From: Bordetella parapertussis
Lineage (GTDB): Bacteria; Pseudomonadota; Gammaproteobacteria; Burkholderiales; Burkholderiaceae_B
DNA: 61,739 bases
Direction: 5' to 3'
NCBI GenBank assembly: GCA_945872285.1
Contig: CAMBZR010000009.1
Span: forward strand, 1-61,739
In this document: positions 53,504 to 61,739 of the stretch, piece by piece
Layout: the number at the start of each line of letters is the position of its first letter
How positions within the stretch are numbered: the first letter of the stretch is position 1
Notes under the pieces: model-generated
The model's input: only the letters and a program-made list of their open reading frames with translations
Told to the model about the DNA's origin: nothing
Database searches by the model: none
Position numbers and translations under genes: made by a program

Positions 53504-55582
53504 ATGCCAGCGCGTAAAAAAGCTGAACCGCTTTTTCTGAACCGAGAATTATCGTTGCTTCAGTTCAACGAGCGGGTCTTGGCGATGGCCGAACACTCAG
53601 ACACCCCATTGCTAGAACGACTGCGCTATGTTTGCATCGTGAGCTCGAACTTAGACGAGTTTTTTGAAATTCGGGTCTCAAGCTTAAGAGAGCAGTTGGC
53701 GCAGCACCCCACCTTGCTGGGCCCAGATGGCATGACGACTGAGCAAGCCTACGAACGGGTGCAACTTGAAGTGCACAGCATGGTGGATCGGCAGTACGCC
53801 TTGCTTAATGATGATATTTATCCGCGCTTGCGCACTGAGGGTATCTATCTGCACCACGTCAGCGAGTGGAACGAGGTGCAAACCGCCTGGGCCAAAGAGG
53901 TGTTTCACCGCGATGTGATGCCCCTACTCACGCCAATCGGCCTGGATCCAGCGCATCCGTTTCCACGTGTCTATAACAAAAGCTTAAATTTCATTGTGCC
54001 CTTGTCGGGGCAGGATGCCTTTGGCCGCAAAGCGACGATTGCGATCGTACAAGCTCCAAGAGCGCTGCCTCGCCTGGTCCAAATGCCACCAAAGGTATCG
54101 GGTCAGCCTCACAGCTTTATCTTGTTGACCAGCCTGTTGCGTGCGTTTGTTGGTGAGTTGTTTCCGGGTATGACCATGCAGGGCTGTTATCAATGGCGGG
54201 TAACGCGCAACAGTGACCTGTTTGTAGACGAAGAAGAAGTCACCAATCTGCGGCAGGCGCTGCAAGGTGAATTGTCACAGCGTAATTTCGGCTCGGCCGT
54301 ACGGCTTGAAATTGATGTATTGACCCCAGTTGAAATCGCCACTTTCTTGCAAAAAGAGTTTTCGCTGAGCGAGACCGACACCTACCGTGTGAATGGCCCG
54401 GCGAACGTGTCTCGCCTCATGCAGATTTGTAATTTAGTCAAAAGACCAGATTTGCTGTTTCCAGAGTTTCACGGGCCGATTCCTGCGCCGTTTGATCGTT
54501 TGCCCAATCGGCCTTCTGCCATTTTTGAAGCGATTGCGAAAGAAGACCGTTTATTGCATCATCCCTATCAATCCTTTCAGCCGGTCATTGATTTTTTAAC
54601 CGCAGCCGCGGTCGATCTTGATGTGGTGGCGATTAAACAGACGATTTATCGCACAGGCGAAGACTCAGAGCTGATGCGCTTATTGCTCTCTGCGGCCAAG
54701 GCGGGTAAAGAAGTGACCGTCGTCGTAGAGCTCATGGCCCGTTTTGATGAGCAGACCAATATTAATTGGGCGGCCCGCCTCGAAGAGGTCGGCGCGCATG
54801 TGGTGTACGGTGTTGTCGGTCATAAAACACATGCCAAGATGGCACTGGTGTTGCGTCGTGAAAAAGGCCGTATTAAGCGTTACGGCCATTTAGGCACTGG
54901 CAACTACCATCCACGCACGGCAAGTCTCTATACGGATTTTGGTTTGTTAACCGCCGAGCCTCGTATATGTGAAGACATGGATAAAGTGTTTTCGCAATTG
55001 ACCGGGCTGGGCTCGCGACGGGTACTCAAAGAATTGTTGCAGGCACCCTTTACGCTGCACGATACAGTCGTGTCGCTGATTCGCGCTGAGGCCCGAGCCG
55101 CACGTGCCGGTGAAAAAGCACGGATTTTGGTGAAACTCAATTCCTTACTTGAGCCGATCGTGATTCAAGAGTTGTACAAAGCGAGTCAAGCCGGCGTGAA
55201 GATCGATTTGATTATTCGTGGGGTGTGTGCCCTGCGTTCGGGTGTGCCCGGATTGTCTGAAAATATCACGGTGCATTCAATTATTGGTCGTTTTCTTGAG
55301 CACTCTAGGGTGTTCTACTTCTACAGTGGGGGGGCTGAGTCGGTTTACCTGTCGTCTGCCGACTGGATGGACCGCAACTTTTTCAGGCGCGTAGAGATTG
55401 CGTTTCCGGTCTTAGAAAAAACGCTTAAGAAGCGCGTGATTGATGAGGCGTTTACGTTTGCCTTGCGCGACAATCGCTTGGCCTGGCTGCAACAGCCCGA
55501 CGGCAGTTATACCGTGGTGTCAAATCGTCGTGCTGCGTTTAAACTGCACGAGCATTTGATGAATTTGAAGCAAAACACTTAA
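53504..55582 (+). CDS. ppk: Polyphosphate kinase 1
   Basis: PPK1 makes polyphosphate from ATP, associated with the inner membrane. 692 residues, normal size. N-terminal LFLNRELSLLQFNERVLAMAE, the CIVSSNLDEFFEIRV motif, the histidine that is phosphorylated in GHKTHAKMAL, and YGHLGTGNYHPRTASLYTDFGL are all present. ATG 53504 has AAGG about 10 bases upstream. It is followed by a clear terminator and then pstS. Confidence 0.96.
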   Translation: MPARKKAEPLFLNRELSLLQFNERVLAMAEHSDTPLLERLRYVCIVSSNLDEFFEIRVSSLREQLAQHPTLLGPDGMTTEQAYERVQLEVHSMVDRQYALLNDDIYPRLRTEGIYLHHVSEWNEVQTAWAKEVFHRDVMPLLTPIGLDPAHPFPRVYNKSLNFIVPLSGQDAFGRKATIAIVQAPRALPRLVQMPPKVSGQPHSFILLTSLLRAFVGELFPGMTMQGCYQWRVTRNSDLFVDEEEVTNLRQALQGELSQRNFGSAVRLEIDVLTPVEIATFLQKEFSLSETDTYRVNGPANVSRLMQICNLVKRPDLLFPEFHGPIPAPFDRLPNRPSAIFEAIAKEDRLLHHPYQSFQPVIDFLTAAAVDLDVVAIKQTIYRTGEDSELMRLLLSAAKAGKEVTVVVELMARFDEQTNINWAARLEEVGAHVVYGVVGHKTHAKMALVLRREKGRIKRYGHLGTGNYHPRTASLYTDFGLLTAEPRICEDMDKVFSQLTGLGSRRVLKELLQAPFTLHDTVVSLIRAEARAARAGEKARILVKLNSLLEPIVIQELYKASQAGVKIDLIIRGVCALRSGVPGLSENITVHSIIGRFLEHSRVFYFYSGGAESVYLSSADWMDRNFFRRVEIAFPVLEKTLKKRVIDEAFTFALRDNRLAWLQQPDGSYTVVSNRRAAFKLHEHLMNLKQNT

Positions 55583-55610
55583 TAATCAATATCTTACGAT
55601 TTTATTTTTG

Positions 55611-55636
55611 AATGACCTCTGCGGAGGTCATTTTTG
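55611..55636 (+). terminator. Rho-independent terminator after ppk
   Basis: AATGACCTC (55611-55619) and GAGGTCATT (55624-55632) form a perfect 9-bp stem with loop TGCG, followed by TTTG. It ends 28 bases after the ppk stop and just before the pstS PHO box. Confidence 0.85.
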
Positions 55637-55643
55637 TTTGTGA

Positions 55644-55677
55644 CTGTCACAAAGCCGTCACGTTGGCTCGGTATCAT
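55644..55677 (+). promoter_or_regulatory. Pho promoter of pstS (PHO box plus -10)
   Basis: CTGTCAC (55644-55650), AAAG, CCGTCAC (55655-55661) fits the PhoB repeat with 11-bp spacing. Ten bases further is TATCAT (55672-55677), a good -10 at the spacing expected where PhoB replaces the -35. pstS starts 65 bases downstream. Confidence 0.78.
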
Positions 55678-55741
55678 CATCAATCTAGAGTCAAATAAGG
55701 GTCTAGATTTTGTCATAAATTAAATTTTAAAAGGCTAAGAC

Positions 55742-56767
55742 ATGCTCAAACGCTCACTCGTCAAACTCTCAGCAGCGCTCGCACTCAGCGTGCTGAGCTT
55801 CGCTTCGCAAGCAGCAGATATCACCGGTGCAGGCGCAACGTTTCCATACCCAATTTTTGCTAAATGGGCGGAAGTCTACAAGAAAACCGAAAACGTTGGT
55901 TTGAATTACCAGTCGATCGGTTCTTCAGGTGGCCTGCGTCAGATTCGCGCTAAAACTGTGACCTTCGGTGCGTCGGATGCGCCCGCGGCAGGTCCTCAGC
56001 TCGAAAAAGACGGCATGGTTCAGTTTCCAGCGATTCTGGGTGGTGTTGTGCCGATCGTCAATATCGACGGCTTTAAGCAAGCCGAACTCAAACTGACGGG
56101 CCCAGTATTGGCTGATATTTTTATGGGTACCATTAAAAACTGGAACGACCCTAAGATTGGTGCACTCAACCCGGGTAAAACTTTGCCCAATCAGGCAATT
56201 ACTGTTGTCCACCGTGCGGATGGTTCGGGCACCACCTTTATTTTTACTGACTATCTGAACGAAGTCAGCAAGGTTTGGGCAGACAAGGTTGGCAAGGGCG
56301 CCGCAGTGAAATGGCCTGCAGACAGCTCAGTCGGTGGTAAGGGTAATGAAGGTGTTGCAGCGAACGTCACCCGCGTGAAAGGTTCAATTGGTTACGTAGA
56401 GTACGCGTATGCCAAGAAAAACAACATCACATACTTGCAAATGATGAACAAAGATGGTCAGTACGTGGCCCCAAGCGAAAAGAGTTTCGCTGCGGCAGCG
56501 GCTGGTGCAGACTGGTTCAGCGTTCCAGGCATGGGAATCTCGTTGGTTGAGCAAAAGGGTGCTTCATCCTGGCCGATCACCGGCGCCTCGTTTGTCTTGA
56601 TGTACAAAGAGCCTACCGACAAGGCGGCCTCTAAAGACGTGATCAAGTTCTTTGCTTGGGCCTTCAAAGACGGTCAGCAACTGGCGCTCGACTTGGACTA
56701 CGTGCCACTTCCTGATGGTTTGACTAAGGCGATTGCTAGCAAGGTTTGGACACAGATCAAGAACTAA
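55742..56767 (+). CDS. pstS: Phosphate ABC transporter substrate-binding protein
   Basis: Periplasmic phosphate-binding protein of 341 residues. Signal peptide about 1-24 (LSAALALSVLSFASQAA-D). Family motifs: ITGAGATFPYPIFAKWAEVYKK, SIGSSGGLRQI, FGASDAP, VVHRADGSGTTFIFTDYL and GSIGYVEYAYA with the phosphate-binding residues. First gene of pstSCAB, with a Pho promoter in front and a stem-loop behind that could limit read-through to pstC. Confidence 0.97.
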   Translation: MLKRSLVKLSAALALSVLSFASQAADITGAGATFPYPIFAKWAEVYKKTENVGLNYQSIGSSGGLRQIRAKTVTFGASDAPAAGPQLEKDGMVQFPAILGGVVPIVNIDGFKQAELKLTGPVLADIFMGTIKNWNDPKIGALNPGKTLPNQAITVVHRADGSGTTFIFTDYLNEVSKVWADKVGKGAAVKWPADSSVGGKGNEGVAANVTRVKGSIGYVEYAYAKKNNITYLQMMNKDGQYVAPSEKSFAAAAAGADWFSVPGMGISLVEQKGASSWPITGASFVLMYKEPTDKAASKDVIKFFAWAFKDGQQLALDLDYVPLPDGLTKAIASKVWTQIKN

Positions 56768-56853
56768 GCTTTGAGATCTTAGAACTTAGTTTTCAAAACG
56801 TAGTATTCAGTACGATCAAAATTGAGATGTGTTGTAGAGTGTCAAATCAGTCT

Positions 56854-56876
56854 GTCCAGACCCAGTGGGTCTGGAC
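56854..56876 (+). promoter_or_regulatory. Strong stem-loop between pstS and pstC
   Basis: GTCCAGACCC (56854-56863) pairs perfectly with GGGTCTGGAC (56867-56876) around AGT. No T run follows, so it is not a standard terminator. Such hairpins between pstS and pstC usually protect the pstS mRNA end and make the binding protein more abundant than the permease. Confidence 0.7.
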
Positions 56877-56898
56877 ATTCGGTTCTAAGGAGCAGTAG

Positions 56899-57885
56899 AT
56901 GGGTACGCCCCCAACGACGAGTGGCATGATGGATCCGCGCATGGTTGCGGTGGTCAAAAAGCAGCGTATTCAGGACTTCTTGTTTCACAAAGTCACGATG
57001 TTGTTTGCAATGCTAGTGTTAGTCGCACTCGCCGGTATCTTGGTTTCGCTGATGATTAGCGCCTGGCCCGCTTTTCAAAAATTCGGTATCGACTTTATCT
57101 GGACCAATGAGTGGGACATCATTAACGAAGACTTCGGTGCCGCGATCGCGATCTACGGCACGCTGATTAGCTCTGTGATTGCGCTCTTGATCGCAGTCCC
57201 CTTGGCCTTCGGTATCGCACTATTTTTAACGGAGATGTGCCCGCTCTGGTTGCGCCGCCCTCTAGGTACGGCGATTGAGCTGCTTGCTGCTGTGCCTTCT
57301 ATTATTTACGGCATGTTCGGGCTGTTTATTTTTGCACCTCTTTTTGCCGACTATGGTCAGCCAGCCCTGCAGTCTACTCTTGGTCAAATGCCTTTGATCG
57401 GCCCCCTTTTCGGTGGTGCCATGAATGGTATCGGTCTCTTAGCTGCAGGCATAATTCTGGCGTTTATGGTGTTGCCCTTTATCGCCGCGGTGATGCGCGA
57501 TGTGTTTGAAATTGTGCCTCCGATTTTGCGCGAGTCTGCCTACGGCTTGGGCTGTACGACTTGGGAGGTTGTGCGTTATGTCGTATTGCCCTACACACAA
57601 AAAGGTGTGATCGGCGGCATCATGTTGGGTCTTGGTCGCGCGCTGGGCGAAACGATGGCGGTCACATTTGTGATCGGTAACTCTCAACGCATCAGAGAAT
57701 CTTTGTTTGCACCTGGCACCTCGATTGCTTCAACGCTTGCCAACGAATTTGGTGAGGCCGATGATTTTCACCTATCGACATTGTTTGCGCTCGGTTTTCT
57801 CTTATTCGTGATTACCTTTGTCGTACTCGCTATCGCAAAGATCATGATTATGCGTACTGAAAGAGCTCAAGGGGTAAAGACCTAA
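56899..57885 (+). CDS. pstC: Phosphate ABC transporter permease PstC
   Basis: A 328-residue inner-membrane permease with about six spans; the N-terminal 30 residues are cytoplasmic. Motifs: [35 protein letters not shown]-type loop [22 protein letters not shown] and [23 protein letters not shown] lies six bases before ATG 56899. One-base overlap (TAATG) with pstA. Confidence 0.96.
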   Translation: MGTPPTTSGMMDPRMVAVVKKQRIQDFLFHKVTMLFAMLVLVALAGILVSLMISAWPAFQKFGIDFIWTNEWDIINEDFGAAIAIYGTLISSVIALLIAVPLAFGIALFLTEMCPLWLRRPLGTAIELLAAVPSIIYGMFGLFIFAPLFADYGQPALQSTLGQMPLIGPLFGGAMNGIGLLAAGIILAFMVLPFIAAVMRDVFEIVPPILRESAYGLGCTTWEVVRYVVLPYTQKGVIGGIMLGLGRALGETMAVTFVIGNSQRIRESLFAPGTSIASTLANEFGEADDFHLSTLFALGFLLFVITFVVLAIAKIMIMRTERAQGVKT

Positions 57886-58733
57886 TGAATACCAACCTGT
57901 ATCGACGTCGCAAGTTCGTCAACAAGCTTGGTCTGTTTGCCTCTACGTTTGCGATGGTTTTAGGCTTGTTTGTTTTAATGTGGATTTTGTTCATTCTTTT
58001 TAAGAATGGTTTTGCTGGCTTGAGCCTAGCGATCTTCACTGAGTCTACTCCCGCGCCTGGCACACCTGGTGGTGGTTTAGCCAATGCGATCGTCGGTAGT
58101 TTGTTGATGGTGGGTGTCAGCGTTTTGATCAGTACACCTATCGGTATTTTTGCGGGTGTTTATTTGGCTGAGTTTGGTGACGACAACAAACTGGCCTCGT
58201 TGACGCGTTTTGTAACTGATATTATGTTGTCCGCGCCGTCCATCGTTCTGGGCTTGTTTGTTTACGCAGTGCTGGTGGCGCAGGTTAAACACTTTTCGGG
58301 CTGGGCGGGTTCGTTAGCACTTGCTCTGATCGCCATCCCGGTGGTGCTCAAAACTACCGAAAATATGTTGCGCCTTGTACCCGGTAGCTTACGTGAGGCT
58401 GCCTTCGCTCTAGGCGCTCCTCATTGGAAGGTCACGAATTATGTGACGCTGCGTGCGGCGCGTGCGGGCGTCATGACAGGCCTACTGCTTGCGCTTGCGC
58501 GGACAAGCGGTGAGACCGCCCCACTGTTATTTACAGCCTTGAATAACCAGTTTTTCTCTACCAACATGAATGCACCGATGGCGAACTTGCCTGTGGTGAT
58601 CTTCCAGTTTGCAATGAGCCCCTATGACAACTGGGTGAGCCTCGCCTGGGCGGGTGCTCTGCTGATTACGCTGTCCGTATTGGTGCTTAATATTATCGCG
58701 CGTGTCTTGTTCCGCGAACGCAACGCTGGTTAA
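57885..58733 (+). CDS. pstA: Phosphate ABC transporter permease PstA
   Basis: A 282-residue permease, partner of PstC in the membrane. Motifs: [34 protein letters not shown]-type loop [20 protein letters not shown] and [20 protein letters not shown] 57885 overlaps the pstC stop by one base. Confidence 0.96.
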   Translation: MNTNLYRRRKFVNKLGLFASTFAMVLGLFVLMWILFILFKNGFAGLSLAIFTESTPAPGTPGGGLANAIVGSLLMVGVSVLISTPIGIFAGVYLAEFGDDNKLASLTRFVTDIMLSAPSIVLGLFVYAVLVAQVKHFSGWAGSLALALIAIPVVLKTTENMLRLVPGSLREAAFALGAPHWKVTNYVTLRAARAGVMTGLLLALARTSGETAPLLFTALNNQFFSTNMNAPMANLPVVIFQFAMSPYDNWVSLAWAGALLITLSVLVLNIIARVLFRERNAG

Positions 58734-58749
58734 CTTCCTGGATATCGCT

Positions 58750-59532
58750 ATGAATAATCAAGCAAATGAATTGCCTTTGAAAAATGCACTCGAGGTGCGT
58801 GGTTTAAACTTTTTCTATGGCAAGTTCCAAGGTCTAAAAAATATTGATCTGGATATCGCCGAGGGTAAGGTAACAGCCTTTATTGGTCCGTCAGGTTGCG
58901 GCAAATCGACCCTCTTACGCGCTTTAAATCGTATGTATAGCTTGTATCCTGGCCAGCGCGCCGAAGGACAAGTCAACTTTTATGGTGAAAACATATTAGA
59001 CCCAAAGCAGGATGTCAACATGTTGCGCGCTCGCATCGGCATGGTGTTTCAAAAGCCGACGCCTTTTCCGATGTCAATTTATGACAACGTAGCGTTTGGC
59101 GTGCGTCTGTATGAAAACTTAAGCAAAGGCGAAATGGACGCGCGTGTCGAGTGGGCCTTGAGTAAGGCTGCCTTGTGGGGCGAAGCCAAAGACAAGTTGA
59201 ACCAAAGCGGTCTATCCCTATCTGGTGGTCAGCAGCAGAGACTTTGTATTGCTCGTTCGGTTGCGGTCAAGCCTTCGGTTATCTTGTTTGACGAACCGAC
59301 TTCGGCACTCGATCCGATTTCGACTGGCAAAATCGAAGAATTGCTTAATGAGTTGAAATCCGATTACACCGTGGCGATTGTGACCCACAACATGCAGCAG
59401 GCTGCTCGCGTATCCGACTTTACGGCGTTTATGTATTTGGGCGAGTTGGTGGAATTCGGCCAGACTGACAAGATTTTCGTCAAACCCAAGCGCAAAGAAA
59501 CCGAAGACTACATTACAGGCCGTTTTGGTTGA
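58750..59532 (+). CDS. pstB: Phosphate ABC transporter ATP-binding protein
   Basis: A 260-residue ATPase. Walker [19 protein letters not shown]-loop [19 protein letters not shown], signature [14 protein letters not shown], Walker [14 protein letters not shown], ending DYITGRFG as is usual. ATG 58750 is chosen; a 16-codon extension lies in the end of pstA. No phoU follows; the next gene is tRNA-Pro about 95 bases on. Confidence 0.97.
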   Translation: MNNQANELPLKNALEVRGLNFFYGKFQGLKNIDLDIAEGKVTAFIGPSGCGKSTLLRALNRMYSLYPGQRAEGQVNFYGENILDPKQDVNMLRARIGMVFQKPTPFPMSIYDNVAFGVRLYENLSKGEMDARVEWALSKAALWGEAKDKLNQSGLSLSGGQQQRLCIARSVAVKPSVILFDEPTSALDPISTGKIEELLNELKSDYTVAIVTHNMQQAARVSDFTAFMYLGELVEFGQTDKIFVKPKRKETEDYITGRFG

Positions 59533-59627
59533 GTTTGACAGCTGATTAGCAAGGTCTTTACCAGCATTCAACACCTCAGTGCACAGAATTGGACGTCTAG
59601 CATTATTCTGTTACACTGCACATCTTT

Positions 59628-59704
59628 CGGGGCGTAGCGCAGCCTGGTAGCGCATCTGCTTTGGGAGCAGAGGGTCGTGAGTTCGAATCCCACCGCCCCG
59701 ACCA
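59628..59704 (+). tRNA. tRNA-Pro (anticodon UGG)
   Basis: The acceptor CGGGGCG (59628-59634) pairs with CGCCCCG (59694-59700). The anticodon stem 59655-59659 pairs with 59667-59671, and the seven-base loop TTTGGGA places TGG at 59662-59664. The T arm contains GTTCGAATC. Discriminator A and an encoded CCA (59702-59704) complete it. It reads CCA, and other proline codons by wobble. Confidence 0.96.
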
Positions 59705-59712
59705 GTAATCTC

Positions 59713-59750
59713 AAAAGGCTAGTTTCTTAATTGAAACTAGCCTTTTGTTT
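59713..59750 (+). terminator. Rho-independent terminator after tRNA-Pro
   Basis: AAAAGGCTAGTTTC (59713-59726) and GAAACTAGCCTTTT (59733-59746) form a perfect 14-bp stem with a six-base loop, followed by GTTTTG. It isolates tRNA-Pro from the next genes. Confidence 0.9.
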
Positions 59751-59818
59751 TGAGCGAGCGATTTTTTGCAAGCGGTGTGATAATGAGTTGCGATCCATTA
59801 CACCCCTCGGAGAACCTC

Positions 59819-60709
59819 ATGGCACCTGAAGTCGTATTTATTGGTCTAGGCAATATGGGCATGCCCATGGCACTCAATCTGTTACGTGGCGGCTTTTCAG
59901 TTGTTGGTTTTGACTTGGCTCAAGCTAACGTAGATAGCTTGGTAGCTGCCGGTGGTGCGAAAGGTCTTGACTTTGCGCAAGCCGTGAAAGGCGCCAAAGT
60001 CGTTGTCAGTATGTTGCCCGCGAGCCAGCACGTGCAAAGTGTGTATCTAGGCGACCAGGGCGTTTTAGCGCTTGCGCAAAAAGGTACCATGCTGATCGAC
60101 TCGTCGACCATCTCACCACAAGTTGCCAAAGAGCTTGGTACGGCTGCTGCCGCCAAAGGCATAGAAATGATCGACGCGCCCGTATCGGGCGGCCCCTTCG
60201 GCGCCAAGGCCGGCACCCTGACCTTCATGGTGGGCGGCACCGAACAGGGTTTTGCCGCGGCACAGCCCTATCTGCAAAAGATGGGTAAAGCGCTTTATCA
60301 CGCTGGTGCGCATGGCAGTGGCCAAACCGTGAAAGTCTGCAACAACATGTTGCTGGGTATCACCATGATTGGTACAGCCGAAGCCTTGCGTTTGGGTATC
60401 GCCAATGGGCTCGATCCTGCCGTGTTATCTGAAATCATGTCAAAAAGTTCGGGCAATAACTGGGTCTTGAATTCGTGTAACCCATGCCCAGGCGTGATGC
60501 CAGAGTCGGCGGCTTCAAACGGCTATGCGGGTGGGTTTGGCGTTGACTTAATGCTTAAAGATTTGGGTTTGGCGGTCGAAAACTCTTTGGCCACTAAATG
60601 CAGCGTGCCGCTGGGTGGTTTGGCTCGTAACCTGTATGACATGCATAGTAAGCTTGGGCATGGCAAGTTGGATTACGGCAGCATTTATGAAACATTAGGT
60701 AAAAAATAG
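59819..60709 (+). CDS. mmsB: 3-hydroxyisobutyrate dehydrogenase
   Basis: A 296-residue member of the 3-hydroxyisobutyrate dehydrogenase family (valine catabolism), NAD-dependent. Rossmann motif FIGLGNMGMPMALNLLRGG, substrate motif DAPVSGGPFGAKAGTLTFMVGG, the catalytic Lys in GSGQTVKVCNNMLLG, and NNWVLNSCNPCPGVMPESAASNGY, which is typical of true MmsB rather than of other branches. ATG 59819 is chosen, with CGGAGAA a few bases upstream. No methylmalonate-semialdehyde dehydrogenase gene is visible; a homologous gene follows after 27 bases. Confidence 0.85.
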   Translation: MAPEVVFIGLGNMGMPMALNLLRGGFSVVGFDLAQANVDSLVAAGGAKGLDFAQAVKGAKVVVSMLPASQHVQSVYLGDQGVLALAQKGTMLIDSSTISPQVAKELGTAAAAKGIEMIDAPVSGGPFGAKAGTLTFMVGGTEQGFAAAQPYLQKMGKALYHAGAHGSGQTVKVCNNMLLGITMIGTAEALRLGIANGLDPAVLSEIMSKSSGNNWVLNSCNPCPGVMPESAASNGYAGGFGVDLMLKDLGLAVENSLATKCSVPLGGLARNLYDMHSKLGHGKLDYGSIYETLGKK

Positions 60710-60736
60710 TTCATTAGAAAACATAGGGAGATGATC

Positions 60737-61627
60737 ATGAGTCAAAACAATAATGGTGCAGGACAGAAAGTTGGCTTTGTTGGTTTGGGTGCGATGGGTA
60801 GTAGGATGGTGGCTCATTTGAAGGGCTTTGCGGACGTTCAGGTCTTCGATCTGGATGTCGCTCGTCGTGAACAGGCCGCAGCCTCGGCCGGCGGCAAGGC
60901 GGTGGCTAGCATCAGCGCGATGACCGATGCCCAAGTTGTGATTTTGATGTTGCCTGATAGCCCGATTGTCGACAAGGTGTTGCGCAATGAATTACTCAAG
61001 ACTTTAAAGTCTGGCGCACTGGTGATCGATATGAGTTCGTCGACGCCAGCCAACACCATCGAGAACGCTAAGCTCGCAAAACAGCATGGCATTACGTTTA
61101 TTGATGCGCCCGTATCGGGTGGGATCGGCGGTGCCGAATCGGGCAAGCTAGCCATTATGGTCGGCGGTGAGGCTGCAGACTTTGCGCGTGCATTGCCTTT
61201 GCTCAATCGATTGGGGACGAAAGTTGTGCATGTTGGCCCAGTTGGCTCAGGTCATGCTGTCAAAGCGTTGAACAACTTATTAGGCGCAACGATTTTAGTG
61301 GCGACGTCTGAGATTTTTGCAGCAGGTGAAAAATTTGGGTTGGATCCTGCGGTCATGCATCAAGTGATTGATGCCTCGAGTGGCGGCAGCTTTATGACCG
61401 CACAGGCTTGGCCTCGTGCCGTGTTGCCCAAGACCTGGAACTTCGGCTTTGCGATGCAATTGATGAACAAAGATGTGGGAATCGCGATGTCATTGATCGA
61501 GTCAACGGGGGTAAAAACCGTTTTGTGCGAAGCCAATGCAGCACTTTGGGCGAAGGCTGTCAAAGAGAATCCGGGTGCTGACATGACAATCATCACCAAA
61601 GGGATTCGCGAGGCTGCTGGGCTCTAA
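60737..61627 (+). CDS. NAD(P)-dependent oxidoreductase, 3-hydroxyisobutyrate dehydrogenase family
   Basis: A 296-residue relative of MmsB but from a different branch. Rossmann motif FVGLGAMGSRMVAHLKGF, DAPVSGGIGGAESGKLAIMVGG, catalytic Lys in GSGHAVKALNNLLGA, and SSGGSFMTAQAWPRAVLPKTW. Family members reduce tartronate semialdehyde, 2-(hydroxymethyl)glutarate precursors, or various 3-hydroxy acids; the substrate is not readable. GGGAG (60726-60730) is well spaced from ATG 60737; ATG 60731 is also in frame. It probably shares a transcript with mmsB. Confidence 0.85.
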   Translation: MSQNNNGAGQKVGFVGLGAMGSRMVAHLKGFADVQVFDLDVARREQAAASAGGKAVASISAMTDAQVVILMLPDSPIVDKVLRNELLKTLKSGALVIDMSSSTPANTIENAKLAKQHGITFIDAPVSGGIGGAESGKLAIMVGGEAADFARALPLLNRLGTKVVHVGPVGSGHAVKALNNLLGATILVATSEIFAAGEKFGLDPAVMHQVIDASSGGSFMTAQAWPRAVLPKTWNFGFAMQLMNKDVGIAMSLIESTGVKTVLCEANAALWAKAVKENPGADMTIITKGIREAAGL

Positions 61628-61652
61628 ACGAGTTGAGTCTCGGGCGGCGCAT

Positions 61653-61677
61653 GCCTGTGTTTTTGATGCACACAGGC
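61653..61677 (+). terminator. Inverted repeat after the last gene
   Basis: GCCTGTGT (61653-61660) pairs with ACACAGGC (61670-61677) over a nine-base loop, 26 bases after the last stop. No T run follows, so this is a weak terminator or mRNA-end structure. Nothing else recognisable is seen up to 61739. Confidence 0.45.
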
Positions 61678-61739
61678 TACGTTGGCTCGGCGATGGCTTG
61701 GCTAAGAGCGCGCCGACGGGCAAAAAATTGAAAGGTTGA

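Noticed and set aside
59628..59704. tRNA-Pro as an attachment site for an integrated element
   Set aside because: No integrase gene and no duplicate of the tRNA 3' end were seen nearby; the following genes look ordinary.
1..61739. CRISPR arrays, insertion sequences, toxin-antitoxin or phage-defence genes
   Set aside because: None were recognised. Short repeats seen are two-copy tandems or coding repeats.

Overview
The window looks like chromosome from a betaproteobacterium of the order Burkholderiales, most likely Alcaligenaceae-like. This is inferred from gene order (miaA-mutL-amiC-tsaE; the carAB ... greA-yhbY-rlmE-ftsH-folP-glmM ... ppx/ppk-pstSCAB block), a Bug/TTT-type binding protein, an OlsB-type acyltransferase and moderate GC judged by eye. 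No insertion sequence, phage gene, CRISPR array or rRNA was seen. There are two tRNAs (Arg-CCU, Pro-UGG) and a 4.5S SRP RNA.

Layout. 1-6.6 kb: the 3' part of purM, then miaA, mutL, amiC and tsaE on the minus strand, then xerD. 6.7-17.6 kb: tRNA-Arg, an MFS transporter, a 49-residue membrane protein too small for ordinary gene callers, a nuclease/helicase pair resembling AddB/AddA, the SRP RNA, and dnaX-ybaB-recR. dnaX carries a run of nine A that would end the protein early in either slipped frame. 17.7-25.9 kb: a NitT/TauT/SsuA-type ABC transporter, transaldolase and carAB.

25.9-44.8 kb is the most distinctive part: a block of about 19 kb of catabolic genes between carB and greA, which are close neighbours in many Burkholderiales. 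Two divergent transcription units meet at 32.5-32.7 kb. The minus-strand unit has a ferredoxin-NADP reductase, a TetR regulator, an enamidase-like amidohydrolase and a histidine phosphatase. The plus-strand unit has a 6-hydroxynicotinate reductase-like Fe-S protein, an ApbE-like UPF0280 protein, an 'amino acid synthesis' family protein, an ABC importer built from a fused double permease and a fused double ATPase, and a two-subunit molybdenum hydroxylase with three c-type haem sites (NicA/NicB type). Together these suggest a reductive nicotinate (pyridine) route: aerobic-type NicAB hydroxylation feeding a ring-reduction and enamide-hydrolysis branch known best from the anaerobe Eubacterium barkeri. 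Two 16-bp inverted repeats exactly 22 bp apart lie between the divergent units and are a likely TetR operator pair. A CoA-transferase, a Bug protein and an SDR enzyme precede this block and may handle the downstream C5/C6 acids.

44.9-59.7 kb returns to the core: greA (with a strong terminator immediately before it), yhbY, rlmE, ftsH, folP, glmM, olsB, ppx, ppk and pstSCAB. Good PHO-box sequences stand before ppk and pstS. No phoU follows pstB; tRNA-Pro does. The window ends with two tandem 3-hydroxyisobutyrate dehydrogenase family genes. All functions are from sequence reading and family knowledge; no searches were run.
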